From NCBI GenBank assembly GCA_005406025.1, contig BGZK01000190.1, forward strand, positions 496,001 to 560,000: a stretch of DNA of 64,000 nt. Reading direction: 5' to 3'. Position 1 is the stretch's first letter; each line of letters opens with the position of its first letter. The DNA is from Eumeta japonica. Its lineage: Eukaryota; Arthropoda; Insecta; Lepidoptera; Psychidae. Below, piece by piece: positions 30,001 to 39,924 of the stretch. Below the pieces are notes generated by a model. That model had not been told where the DNA came from, did no database searches, and worked only from the letters and a program-made list of their open reading frames with translations. Position numbers and translations under genes: made by a program.

Positions 30001-33000
30001 CATATGTGTCCACATATAACTCCGAAACAAATAATTAACCGAATTAAGAATGACTTAATAGTATATTTATTCTTGGTTCGCATGTCTCATGAAAAGTGTA
30101 TAAAAATGTATTGCTCATTTATAAATATTTTTTTTTAAATAATACAACTAATATACTGCACCAATATCAGCACCCAGTTCAATTATAATGGTTTTGCCGT
30201 AAATTGGTTGGACTTGGTAAAGATTCTTTCAAATTTTTATAATGCTGGAATTAGTAATGGAAAGGAAATAGCCATTTAAAATTCGTCTATTTGCAAGTAT
30301 AACATAACTTAATGTTAACTTTTCAAACGTAACTAAGGTTTTCCTTTTCGCCGGTCCAGGCCCGCTGCGAGCCGGCCAGCGACTACACGAAGCGCGCGAA
30401 CGTGTTCCGCGTGTCGTGCGCCGACGGCGCCGAATACCTCTTCGCCTGCTCGTCCAGAGAGCTGATGAAGGACTGGGTCGCGAAGCTCGACTTCCACGCG
30501 AACCTGCCGCCCGAGCTCCAGCTGGCGAGCTACGAAGCGGCCGGGGGCGACGCGGCGGCCGTGGTGTCGGCGGCGGCGGAGCAGGAGTCCCCCACTGCCG
30601 AGCTGAGGAGGCGGCTGCACGAGTAAGTCACGATGATGCACTGTCGCGTGCACAATTCTATTATATCTGAAGTCTTATTTAAATAAAAAAATAATAATGG
30701 CTAACCTTCTATTAGTTGCATCTCTTTTATATCCAATTTCTATCTTTTGATATTAATGTATGGCATTAATATTTCTATATATTTTTTATTATGGCTAAAA
30801 AAAAATGCAATTTGTACCAGAATCCTACAAACATTGAGGTAGGTGAAAGTTCTGTTTATTAAATTAAGATTGAAACGTATTGTTGTAGATTGTTGTTGAT
30901 TTATATTGATGATACTACTTTTAATAGCAAAGTTTTCGTCAAATTACAAAAAAGAACACTAGCTTCATTATTTCAAGTTTTATTAAAATTACGTGCGCTC
31001 TTGGGTATTCTATATGAATCTACTTGTTAACTCTTTTCAATGGTACCCTCGCTACTAAGTTTGCTTATATTTAGGAATGCCTCGTCGTCTTCTTCGAGGG
31101 AATCGTCACCGGAGCCCCGCCGTAGGACGCAGACCGAGATCCTGAGGGAACACAGGGAGTCGCAGCAGGCGGCGCCCCCCAGCGCGCCGGCGCCCTCGAC
31201 TCCCACTCCAACACCTACACCGGCCGAAAGACATATCGGTATGTTGAGAGCTAATATTCAAGCGTTATAGATTAGAAAAATGTGTATTTTTTTTTTTAGT
31301 TTCTAAGTAACAGTTGTCAAGGCACAGTAATAAAATAAAAGGCAAAATAATTATAATAAAATACGTCAGGGCTTGAGGTCGACATTATTCAAACTAAAGA
31401 AGATTGTGAGAGAGGGAACAAACCAAATTGCTTCTAATTATATTTCTCTATTGCTGGATTTCATAAAAATATCCATTTAATATCTTTTAAATATATGTAC
31501 TAAATAAATGTCTTTAATTAGATCAGGTCAGGGTATTGAAAGACTGCTGGATTGATTGAGGTAGAATTATGAATGACGATTAAGGTTGACCCACAGTTTT
31601 AGAATACTTGCATTTGTTCTGAATAAATATCAAGTTGTATCAAAGGAGTGGAAAATTATTAGGTCAAGTTTTTTAACTTGCTTTTAGCTTATAAAAGATA
31701 AGAAATTGAATCATAGAGCTATAAAAGGCTATTAAGATGATATGGAAATAAAAAAGACCATAAATATGTTTCGAGTTTTTATTTTATTTAAATTTATATT
31801 AGTCTATTTCATAAAAATAATGAAACATTTGGCAAACCAATTAATACGATGTTATAAAAATACAAGTGCAACAACGACGAGATGCTTTTCAGTGCATTTT
31901 TATTATCTAATATGTTAGCCCAGAATTTTTAATGTCTATCGAGTTGAAAACTGGAAATTACTATTGTGTCGGACAATGTTTACGGAAAGGTATTGGCTGA
32001 GGTTGGACTTCATCAAAATAGTTTAACCAGGTGTAATGTGCAAAAAACCTTTGTGCCAACCGATACAATCGTTGCATGTTTTTTTTTTTTATGATAACTG
32101 TTGGAGATCGCCTTCTCCTTGTTCAGGCCTTCGATAGAAACTATGAGCGATACGCCTCTCCGTTCAAGGATAATCTGGCACGTTCTAACTCATTCTGCCG
32201 ACTTGAAGGCGAAAATGAAAAACTTATTTTTAACACACGTCTGCTGCCGACCTAGCTGACTAGAGTGAACTTAGAGGCAGGCCACGACTATTCATTTAAT
32301 ACAATCCCTGATCCATGATCTATTCCACGATTCATGATTTCACGACGATCCACGATCCACCACGTTAGCGCGACTATCTGGCAACTTTTAATTTTATTTA
32401 CAACGATTACATCATTAGGTACATTTTACTTATAATCTAGAACATTGATCGCTGACATTAATAAACTAAAATATCGATCGCCGACAATAACAAATGAAAA
32501 TTTATCACCTTGTACATCGTTAAAACGCGTTTTGTGTTCACAAGCGTATGAAGGATGTCCATTATTAAACTTTTCAGAATCAACAGTGCTGCCATCTCTC
32601 CCGCCGCGGCTGCCGGAAAATGAAGCAGACTCCGATGAGGTCATGCTGAGGTAGAAATCCAAAATGCATCAGTGTTACGACTATATTAAATTTGACTGAC
32701 TGTCTAAATATACAACCTAAAATTCGAAATGCTCTAACGAACTTTTTCAATATATCGTTCATGCAGTAACATCCATATAAATTCACATTGACTTTGTGGG
32801 TATATTATAATATTCAATTAATCTGTCCTAGTCTCTTTCTAATTTCTATCTCGGAAACTTTTGAATTACCACTCTGACTCTTGTTCTGACAGTGTGATGT
32901 GTAGACAATTTTTCTTTATGCGCTTTGCGTTATACATGTGTGTGAAACTCAAAGCACCATGTTAAATATACAAAATGACAATCATAATGATCAAAGCTGT

Positions 33001-36000
33001 TTGACTGCATATTGTCCATTTACCCCTAAAATCTACCATAATCATCTGCAAATGAATAAATATCATTTTTTTTATTCCAAATATAATTGGAATTCACTCG
33101 GTAACTATCAATGCTTTTAAACAAAATTCAAGTTTTATATAAACAACTCATTATTTTGACAATAAAAGAACAACAACTCTTATACATTAGTGTCTTGTGT
33201 TTGTTACATATATGATAATTGTATAGATCGAGGATTTTTTTGATTTAAATGTTTAGGTATTCCGAACCACCCGGCAGCAATTGGGGAAGATCTAGATTTT
33301 CCAACGGGCGGGACCTCAACGCGGAGTTCCTCAGGTCGCAGAGAGAAGGTGCGTCTGCGACAGGAAACGGGCATAGATATGTTCATTTTCTGGGAAACTT
33401 TTGAATATGTTCGTCAAGCGGTGAAAATTTTGTGTTTCATAAATGAATCCAAACTGCGTAAGATTGTAAATTTTGCCATGGAAGATTTGATTCGATTCTC
33501 GCAAAAGATGTGATTAAATATTGTCAAAATGCTGAAAGCGACTGTACGTATATATCGGCTTAGGCCGCCGTCTAAACGTTGAAGTGGCTATTTAGTTATC
33601 CTAATACGCTATGGAAAAATTTGCCAAGAGACGAATTTACTTTGTTCAAAATTGTATTGAATTCGTAAACGATTCCGGGGAAATATTTCGTAACCACATT
33701 AATAAATTTCATAAGAAAAGCTGGTCGCGAACGGCGTGTGTACGTGGTCAAGCCATTAACCTGACTTCACCTACGTTATCGTGCGTACCCACACATTCAG
33801 ACCATTTCTGTTTGTAAAATTTTAACTCCACACTGCGTTTTTCCAAATCAATTTCGCGTGACAAGAACAAATGCTTATCGCTAATAGTAATAAAATTTAT
33901 AGGCCACGAAGTAACGCTTTGTATAGTGAATCAAACACTTTCCATGTTATGAAGTTTACTATCTTACGCCTGTTTAAAGCCATTTGTTTGTCTATGGCGG
34001 TGTCTCTTGTTTTTTTTTCGTTATTGTGTATGTCTCTGCATGTTCTGTATCACGTGAATAGCGGCCGAAGCGGCGCCTCCGCTGCCGGCTTCGGGTCCCC
34101 CGACGCTACCCGAACGGCCGCCGGCCCTGCCCGAGCGCGGGCCGAACTTGCCCGAACGCGTGTCGAACGTCGCCGAACGCGCGTCGAACATGTCCGAACG
34201 CTTGCCGAACATACCCGATCGGACGTCGAAGCCGGCGGGCCAGGAGAAGCCCGGCCAGGTGTCGGCGCTCGTCAACAGCTACCAACAAAGGATGACCAGA
34301 CAATCGTGGCAGGAGACCAGAAATAACAACGACAGGAATTCCACCTGGCAAAGCACCGGGCAGATATCGACCTGGGACGGCCGCAACAACAATCACGCGC
34401 AGCCGGAAACTTCGCAATTTTATTCTGCTAGCGAGTTCGGTCAGTCGAAATAGAGTGGAAAATCCTGCTTAAATTCTGGAAGCTTTGTAGTGTAGAATTA
34501 TTCCAGTGAGAGTTAAAAGTTATAACATTGGCAATTTTTTTTATCTAAAATTATTATTTTTAAAAGTATTGTTGAGACTATTTTTCACATGGCCCCATTG
34601 TAAAAAAACCAACGGTATCGCTGAAGAACAGAGATCTAATTTGTGAAGTTATTTTCCACTTCATGATTTATGCCAAAACAAAATTAAGGTCTTACTTTTA
34701 TCTATTTCTATTTTTTTATGTAATGATTGTAAATGTAGTGTGCCAAAGAAATTCATTTACCCAAGATTTGGTTATCACTAAGATGGAACAAAAAATAGCG
34801 CCGATTTCGTACTGTTAAATTAACGGGAGACAAAAGTTATGAGACATCATTTCTGGTGACGAAATGGTTTGAGGCAACATGCATTTTTATCAAAATTAAT
34901 GAGAATAAAAAAAAATCCCAAACTAAAACGAAGTAAACCCTCATCTTTAGTCTATTCATTTATTCTATTGCTAAAAAATATATATTTTTGCTTATATAGT
35001 CTGGATCGTTGAATCTTATCGCGATTCCTAGTGAGTTCAGGCAAAGCTTGTTTCATGTCAGATCGTTTTGACACCGGACCTCATACTTTACCGAAAACAG
35101 CAGTCATCGAGCCATTGGTATTCAAGATGTTCGGCATGTAACATACGCCAGGCACGACTCACGCGCGTCCCTGATAACGGTCGATATAAGCCGGGCCTGG
35201 CATGGCGCCAGTTGCACTGTGAAGCGTCATCTATATAGTATATTCCTCGAGAACTAAAAGTGATACCTGTCATGCCTACTTGTGAAAAGTAGCATAATGC
35301 TATTTCTTCGGTACACAGACATATACCAGTAACTATAGTATGGATCTTTATGTTATTAAAATTATAATTTAATAATAATTTTAAAGAAAATTCCATGCTA
35401 TGACTTTTAACTCTTGTAGGCATCTTGTCATCCTACGGCGAGTAGGAGCCGCATACCGCGACACTACACCATTAGCTTGTTCACTTTCTCTTCCATGCTG
35501 TTCTTCACTTCTTCTTCTCCTCTTCTATCTTCTACAAATGGAGACGTATTCGAGGCGTGCGTTTCGGCAAAGAGAAGTCCGAAGTCGTCGACAGTCAGAT
35601 ACGTGTTCTCGATGTCGATAACCATTCGTATCTCATTACGATTTGAAATAATTTAAATGAAATATATCCCGATTCAACGCCGAGGATATCGCCTTGATTG
35701 ATTGAACTTTTTTTTTGTAGTTTAGCACTTCCTTCTGTTTATCTTGTAGCGATGCCTTTTTGCTTCCATAGACTATATAATTTCGTTTTTCTACTTATGT
35801 ATTATTTTATTAAAATGAATTATTGTAATATGAGTGCGGTTGTATTTTTTATTGCGATAATATGTATTTATTTTTCACATTATGACATATTGTTGTTTAT
35901 TTTTCCTTATAATGTATTTTGATATAAAAATCTTACCGTTGAATGTTTTCGATCTACTTTAAAATGCGCCGAGGTAGATTTCTCAATGAGGTGTCGCAGA

Positions 36001-38209
36001 CGAGTTAACCGTATGACTCGGTTTCGCTGAAAAGCAATTGTTTGTCATCATTCATTACAGGTACACCTATATATTTATATAACGGTTTACCTATATTACT
36101 TAGTTCTAAACACCACGCTGGGCTGACGAATTATTTCCTTGTACTCAAAGAATATATTCTTTCCAAGATTTTATACAAACCGGAGGCATGCTCTCGACCG
36201 ATTTGGATGAAACTCGGCAAATGAAACATAGATTGTGATATCATATGGGTTCTAGCGGTTGCGCGACAATAACGATACTCTAGCGATACCGAAGTCATGT
36301 TATATACGCGAATGTTAGCGTTTGAACGGGTAACCGAACTTGTAAAAAACATTAATCTCCAAAACCTTCGTCTCTGGTTGGTAAAGAATTTTTCAAAATT
36401 ACAACGACTCGAATATATTTGCCAGTAAATTCGATCTTTGGCTTCAACCAATCCAAATCGATCACGTTGATACGTCACGAGCCATGTCGCCTCACAGAAA
36501 TGGCGTGTGAGTCGACGCCTGACACGCCATCTTTGATTATGTTGTGATAGACAATTTTGTTTTTTCGAAAACTACCCGTCTGTACCCGTCAGCCTTATGC
36601 CATGCCTTTTAGTTATTCTTAGTTGAAAGTATACACATACGAAGTCGACGCATTCAACGGTAAGCTTGTGCAAGAATTGTACGACTTTTTTTTTGTTATA
36701 TCAATATTTTTATTATATTTTATTAATCTTAAAGCACAATCGTAGCTAAGGTCTAAAGCGCCCAGGGCGAGAGTGGAATTTTGTGCCTCCCGAAATTTAG
36801 TTTGAGGGTAGAGAAAAAATATAATAACATTAAAGTGTGATATAAGTTATACGTTTAACTATTAAATTTATACGCTACTGCGCTATCGTGAACGAAATGG
36901 GAATTGTATGGATTTCGAAAATATATCATAAATGTATATGTAATATTTTTTGTTTTTTTCTTAATGCAAAATTAAAAATGCAAGGATCGAGCCGGCTTCT
37001 CTACGCGCTCCATAGACTACAATGTATGTCACAGTTTTGAGATTGTAAGACGTTCGCTTGTTTGTGTATTAGGGCCGTATATCCATATTTATTATACCTG
37101 CATATATTCTGTAATTAATAATATTTGAATTGTATCATTGCGCTCATAATTTTTTAGGATGAACATGATCCACTTTTAGGAATTATTTTTTCGGAAAAAT
37201 AATATCTCGCTCTATTGATGTCTATCTTAATCAAGTTCACAATATCGAAGCAAGAAGTCATTAATTGAACAGTTGTGACACAGAATACCGAACTAAAGAA
37301 ACACCAATACAGTGTGGAAAATAAAACATTTAAATTTATTAATAAAAAAAAACTGTTGAGGTAATTTAGAAATAAAAATTCATAAATTACGACCTCGATG
37401 GGAGTTTTTCACAAACGAAATTCTTTTTTTTTTAATTTATATTATTCATCATGTTCATCCCGAAAAGAACACAAAACTGCTTCAATCAATCATTGCTGGA
37501 ATATTGTTTATTTATTTTTTTGTCATTAGAGTGATTGTACTTATTGTTAAGTCCATGTATCGCTTGTTTCATGTTAGACATGCGTCATTCTGTTTTTCTC
37601 GTGTGATGCGCGCACCACAGGTTTAACACTAGCTCAGACCGATCGAGTCTTAAAAGAAATATTGGACCTCTCAGGATCTAAGACGATAATTGAGTATTTT
37701 TTTACCTAAATTTCAAATTTTATCAATATACTTATAGAAGCGACCAGTACTTGAAGTTGTCTAAACTGACTTCAAATTTACCAGTTTTTTTTTTTTTAAT
37801 TTGTATCTCATTTTTGTTGCGAAATAAGAATGGTTCATCTAAACCGGTATACTCGGAAGGTGCCCGCATCATCGCCGGTGGAGGTTCTACCAACTGTCCG
37901 CGTGTCTGTGTGTTTGGCCTCTCTGTTTTTTGTCTTGTGTGTGCGTGTGTGTTTTTCTCTCTCGTCTCGGTCACATCGCTCGTCGCAATCGCCGGACTAA
38001 CACGTGTTCACACCACAGCGTACGGCGGGTCGAGCGGCAGCGTGCGGCCGGCGTCGGTGTCCGGGGGCTCGCCCGCGCCGCCGGAGCGCCCCGCGTCCAG
38101 GTCGTCCGGCGACTCGGAGCTGTCCACCGGCGGCAAGGAGAAGAAAGACAAGAGGGGCGTGTTCAGCCTGTTCAGCAGGAAGAAGCGACCGCAGAGCCAT
38201 ATGCAGTAA
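1..38209 (+). CDS. kst: Beta-heavy spectrin (karst), 3' part, 45 exons
   Basis: This is a giant apical membrane-skeleton protein that pairs with alpha-spectrin to cross-link actin under the plasma membrane. The 45 exons visible here keep one reading frame and encode about 2296 residues, roughly the C-terminal half of the family (about 4100 residues in flies). Domains in order are 16 spectrin-repeat starts (the last is the partial tetramerisation repeat), a charged linker, a PH domain, and a Ser/Pro-rich tail with a basic end. The beta-heavy call rests on order. Repeats resembling numbers 14-17 of conventional beta-spectrin (exons at 1-5160) are followed here by about twelve more repeats before the PH domain, whereas conventional beta ends there. 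The 5' end, including the actin-binding domain, is missing because the window starts inside an exon. Exon coordinates are given in the segment entries. Stop TAA is at 38207-38209. The alternative, conventional beta-spectrin, is unlikely. Confidence 0.88.
320..682 (+). mobile_element. 3' fragment of a non-LTR retrotransposon
   Basis: In shifting frames the plus strand resembles the C-terminal end of a moth non-LTR element ORF: LTKQIY-like, then SYADQIDDILKKG, then a KRLM...S-like stretch, ending with the typical CTCTGCCTACCC...GGGAAATAGGCGTGA terminus. The reading frame is broken many times. It sits in the kst intron directly upstream of the exon at 718. Confidence 0.6.
1086..1120. repeat. Perfect 14-bp hairpin
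   Basis: TGGCCTGATGTGGG pairs with CCCACATCAGGCCA across a 7-base loop. It is in a kst intron. Confidence 0.8.
4442..4481. repeat. Short near-perfect palindrome
   Basis: ATTATTCATAGTGTC is followed almost at once by GACACTATGAATAAT. It is in the kst intron 4244-4997. Confidence 0.8.
6794..8012 (-). mobile_element. Decayed mariner-like transposon in a kst intron
   Basis: The ends are inverted: GGGCTGCTATTTAT at 6797-6810 and its reverse complement at 7996-8009, with TA dinucleotides outside both ends (6792-6793, 8013-8014). The length of 1.22 kb is usual for mariner. Minus-strand remnants are in order. First comes an N-terminal helix-turn-helix region (TTVYHWFSEFDLGRSKVTDE and GRPKS, 7749-7537). 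Then come pieces resembling the linker with LTIDQK-like residues near 7450, spread over more than one frame. Last is a TGxES stretch followed by an ETKQQ-like stretch near 7310-7370, where the first catalytic Asp appears to be Tyr. Frameshifts and stops show it is dead. Confidence 0.75.
8905..9235 (-). mobile_element. Probable retrotransposon ORF remnant
   Basis: On the minus strand an uninterrupted stretch reads SWRREAKNRANWKKIVDKAK, preceded by RSGGRTEEILSNTGGQ. The pattern W(x)nAxxRxxWxxIVxxA is common at the C-terminus of non-LTR reverse transcriptase ORFs. It is a different sub-family from the 320/12432 group. It lies in the kst intron 8899-9788. Assignment is by pattern only. Confidence 0.45.
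12432..12556 (-). mobile_element. Non-LTR retrotransposon 3' fragment (same family)
   Basis: Read on the minus strand it gives MKRLMDASEVRDSCKDRTKW, the conserved C-terminal region of the retrotransposon family also seen at 320, 13563 and 60493, then the terminal CTCTG...AATAGACGTGA. It lies in the intron after the kst exon 12257-12398. Confidence 0.65.
13563..13680 (-). mobile_element. Non-LTR retrotransposon 3' fragment (same family)
   Basis: The minus strand carries the same C-terminal block (AAAAGGTTGATGGGTGTCGG, then GCAAAGATCGTATTATGTGG) and the GAAGGGTAAGCAGAGAC end seen from the plus side. It lies about 1.1 kb from the copy at 12432, in the same orientation and in another kst intron. 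Confidence 0.6.
14810..14868. repeat. Perfect 24-bp inverted repeat
   Basis: The arms 14810-14833 and 14845-14868 are exact reverse complements, with an 11-base loop. The left arm starts TTCAATAATATATATGTTAA. It is in the kst intron 14616-15328. It is a possible foldback element. Confidence 0.85.
15783..15876. repeat. Near-perfect 39-bp inverted repeat
   Basis: The arms 15783-15823 and 15838-15876 match except for a small bulge near CCTCGTG. The loop is about 14 bases. It begins ACAACTAGGGTTCTGCCT and is in the kst intron 15734-16141. It is probably a foldback MITE. Confidence 0.85.
18783..19010 (+). repeat. Moth dispersed repeat (AACCGACTTCAAA type)
   Basis: It starts AACCGACTTCAAATAAAGTA and continues with the typical GAACCGATT...TTTCAAAGAGTATACT body and a TCTGATAATGGGATATTAGG block. 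I recognise this series from repeats scattered in moth genomes. The class is uncertain. Confidence 0.5.
19633..24775 (+). other. kst: kst exons 28-35: last repeats and tetramerisation partial repeat
   Basis: Exons: 19633-19760, 20363-20502, 20852-21000, 21795-22006, 22310-22471, 23189-23337, 23763-23949, 24640-24775. Helix-A motifs: VQECEEVQEWINEQM, RAADETVAWVAEKEG, SSQELLAWTNETLA and, last, FKRDADALDTWISAR. The final unit runs through HKDLEETIESQKDKF and NALKRITL, then stops short of a full third helix. This is how beta-spectrins end: helices A and B of the last repeat pair with a lone helix of alpha-spectrin. Acceptors have clear pyrimidine tracts except at 23187-23188 (TTCTAAG). Confidence 0.85.
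26013..27068 (+). other. kst: kst exons 36-37: charged linker before the PH domain
   Basis: Exon 26013-26153 encodes a Glu/Arg/Gln-rich helix-like stretch (VEQAFKEQQNQEEEARRRS, then WRRREMDRIAEQRRQEE). Exon 26940-27068 encodes a Pro/Ala/Thr-rich stretch ending KHDGNVKRAESMS. Both join in phase 0. The first exon has a second possible donor at 26190-26191 that would add 12 residues (VPTQAHAQPQRE) in the same frame, so its 3' edge is not settled. The linker is rich in charged residues and lacks the Trp and heptad pattern of spectrin repeats. Confidence 0.75.
28023..28169. repeat. 25-bp AT-rich tandem repeat of palindromic units
   Basis: About six units resemble ATTCTAATAATATATTAG plus a T-rich spacer. 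Each unit is itself close to a palindrome. It lies in the kst intron before the PH-domain exons. Confidence 0.85.
28515..30622 (+). other. kst: kst exons 38-40: PH domain
   Basis: Exons 28515-28626, 29261-29427 and 30360-30622. The first encodes a basic lead-in (TPKRTPSFTTRRRTQSF, then TTVEIQ). The other two encode the PH domain: GYLERKQE opens strand 1, RSWRTYYTVLCGQLLCFF covers strands 2-4, DYTKRANVFRVSCADGAEYLF covers the later strands, and LMKDWVAKLDFHA is the C-terminal helix with its conserved Trp. This resembles the PH domain of beta-heavy spectrin more than that of conventional beta-spectrin ([21 protein letters not shown], from memory). In spectrins the PH domain binds phosphoinositides and helps membrane attachment. 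An Ala-rich stretch with SPTAELRRRLHE follows. Confidence 0.88.
31075..34439 (+). other. kst: kst exons 41-44: Ser/Pro/Arg-rich C-terminal tail
   Basis: Exons 31075-31238, 32578-32650, 33257-33348 and 34062-34439 join in phase 2, 1, 2, 1. The first begins NASSSSSRESSPEPRRR and ends in a TP-rich run (SAPAPSTPTPTPTPAE). The second is acidic (PENEADSDEVML). The fourth holds a 7-residue tandem repeat at 34106-34231 and a Gln/Asn/Trp-rich segment (SWQETRNNNDRNSTWQS). No folded domain is evident, so the tail is probably disordered. These small exons are inferred from splice sites and frame only. The tail region is poorly conserved, so individual boundaries are less certain than in the repeats. Confidence 0.7.
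34106..34231 (+). repeat. kst: Coding 21-bp minisatellite (six 7-residue units) in kst tail
   Basis: Six in-frame units of seven residues: LPERPPA, LPERGPN, LPERVSN, VAERASN, MSERLPN, IPDRTSK. The shared pattern is hydrophobic, Pro/Ala/Ser, Glu/Asp, Arg, variable, Ser/Pro, Asn. The underlying 21-bp DNA units are similar (CCCGAACGC core), so this arose by tandem duplication. Confidence 0.85.
34440..34453 (+). other. kst: Alternative kst C-terminus by reading through a donor
   Basis: The sequence after codon GAG TTC G is GTCAGTCGAAATAG. GTCAGT is a donor used elsewhere in this gene (864, 28627) and joins in phase to the exon at 38019. If the intron is retained, translation adds GQSK and stops at TAG 34451-34453. 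Two C-termini are therefore possible. The spliced form, which ends in a basic peptide, is favoured. Confidence 0.5.
38019..38209 (+). other. kst: kst last coding exon, basic C-terminal peptide
   Basis: The acceptor CACCACAG is at 38017-38018. With the phase-1 G from 34439 the frame reads AYGGSSGSVRPASVSGG and ends RGVFSLFSRKKRPQSHMQ, stop TAA 38207-38209. A Lys/Arg-rich end with a FSLF core is also seen at the C-terminus of conventional beta-spectrins (KRFSLFGKKK, from memory), which supports this as the true end. The upstream intron (34440-38018) is the longest in the gene here. A possible small exon inside it cannot be ruled out. Confidence 0.8.
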
Positions 38210-38406
38210 TAGATGATGTGCCGTGTCGCTGGAAGCTTGTTATGACAGTGGATTTTTTTATTTTTAATTCCATAAATGAATCGTTGCAAAAAAGCCTGTT
38301 TCAGTATTTTTTTTTCTAGCATAAATTAATCAAATTTGTGTATATATTTATATGTATTTTTGTTTTCCTAACTTTAATCCAAATCGATAATTAAAGACAG
38401 GCATAT

Positions 38407-38412
38407 AATAAA
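38407..38412 (+). promoter_or_regulatory. Candidate poly(A) signal for kst
   Basis: AATAAA lies about 200 bases after the stop at 38209, in AT-rich sequence. It is a plausible 3'-end signal; others may be used. Confidence 0.4.
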
Positions 38413-39204
38413 TTTTGGACTATTCAAAAATATGAATATATATATATATATATGTCTTATTATTATTCAATTAGTACATAAAATTATTTTAGGATAACTT
38501 TGTAATCTGGGCGATAACAAAAGTAAACTAATTGTCACAAATTGGTTTGTAAACGGGACCAAAACGAAGGATAAAGTACATTTATACTTCACACTTGTTG
38601 TTGTATATTTCCTTAATCATGCTATCGTCACACGGAAGGGTGGCTCGTGTATTATTAAAATATATTTATTGCAATTTCAGATATAAGAATAAATTTCATT
38701 TCGATAACATAAAATAAATTGAATACTTTTTTTGTTCATAAACCGTAGGTTCTAATATCTACCCTTTGTTGATTGGATTTAAAAATACTCGAATTCGTTG
38801 AAATTCTTTTCGAAATGTATCACTGATTTTCAGTGGTTTGCTTGTGCGAAAAATCATCGTGTTAATGTTTAATGCATATATTTTTGTATGTCGTTTATTG
38901 TTCACGTCGTCCTCTGGTTTCATATTATCGAGTACAAGGCGGATGACACGGTTTGTTGAATATATAATTTTATTAGAATTATTTTTATCTGATGTTTTTA
39001 ATTAATGTTGTATTTCCGCCATGTTGACTTTTCATGAGACAAACATCCAAGTACATGTAATCGTGAACCGTTTTTAGTTGGTAACCAATAAATATTTTGC
39101 TTAAGTTCTGCAGTTTTAATACAACCAGATGACGCTTGCTTCGTTTCTGAGCAAAGGGCGGTTTTCCAAGTGGCAAATTAGCGAATTCTCGGAGCAGGCA
39201 TATC

Positions 39205-39450
39205 AGAAGACTAGCTATCGCCCGCGACTCCACCCGCATGAATTCCTTCATCTGTTATTTCGACCGATCACGTTGTCAACCATAACTCCAATTCCGGTCC
39301 AATCTATCTGATCTAATCCCGATTGAAATGAATATTGAACAATGTTATAGGTGTCATAAGTATAAGTTTCATGAGAATCCGTTGGATAGTTTCTATGTGA
39401 TAGTAACAAACATCCGTTCATCCTCGCAAAGTGTTCGACAATTTCAACAC
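39205..39450 (-). repeat. Degenerate lepidopteran dispersed repeat
   Basis: The segment starts with CTAGCTATCGCCCGCGACTC, an end typical of a repeat scattered through moth genomes, followed by a stretch that reads as its decayed body (GAGAATCCGTTGGATAGTTT). The same end appears inverted at 47850-47880 (GGGCGGAGTCGAGGACAAAA, then AGCTAGT). The family name is not known to me, and the right limit is approximate. Confidence 0.45.
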
Positions 39451-39828
39451 TTGGTTAAAGGACTAGCATCCAAACGATTGTACGGAAAAAAAAGTTTTAA
39501 GAGGACAGATGAACTAATTGGAGAAGTACTGTCGTAACCTACATTTATCACCTGGCAACATATGCCAAAATAGTGTTGTTTTCATAAACGGTGAACTCTT
39601 GATAAATTGTAATTTTAAACATTTTCTTCAATAGAGGGGGTACCAAATAAATAAAACTGTTATTCTTATAATTTGTATGTATTTTCGCAATTTTATGATA
39701 AATTGCACAGAGACTTAGGCCGGAATGAAACGTCTGCTCGTGTCTTATACGACCTCTGGGTACACCGCTCCGATGATTTTGAAAGAACTCAACCAGAATT
39801 ACATCAAAAAAGAATTGCGAAATTAAAT

Positions 39829-39834
39829 TTTATT
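39829..39834 (-). promoter_or_regulatory. Candidate poly(A) signal for the secreted-protein gene
   Basis: TTTATT on the plus strand (AATAAA on the minus strand) lies about 90 bases past the stop at 39925. The distance is ordinary for an insect 3' UTR. Confidence 0.4.
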
Positions 39835-39924
39835 CTATTAAAACAATCCCATATAACTAATTTAATTATCGTTGCGTTTGATTGATAACTTTAAAAATAA
39901 AGTAATCACTAGACATATTCAGCT

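Larger units (their letters stand above)
38210..39924. other. Convergent intergenic region
   Basis: This is the gap between the 3' ends of kst and of the minus-strand secreted gene. It is AT-rich with no supported gene. It holds the poly(A) candidates of both genes, a (TA)n run near 38438-38453, and a degenerate dispersed repeat from about 39205. Confidence 0.6.

Noticed and set aside
33871..34061. Hydrophobic N-terminal extension (RLFKAICLSMAVSLVFFSLL) ahead of the kst tail exon
   Set aside because: It resembles a membrane segment but is the pyrimidine-rich intron end before the acceptor at 34060-34061. The T-rich tract produces the hydrophobic codons.
37751..38018. N-terminal extension of the last kst exon as a separate gene with a hydrophobic start
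   Set aside because: This part is intron: it has low-complexity T-rich sequence before a clear acceptor at 38017-38018, and only the part after it has spectrin-tail character.
1..38209. Conventional beta-spectrin as the identity of the large gene
   Set aside because: The number of repeats alone would fit. However, the conventional repeat 14-17 signature lies at the start of the window with about twelve repeats after it, and the PH domain is of beta-heavy type.
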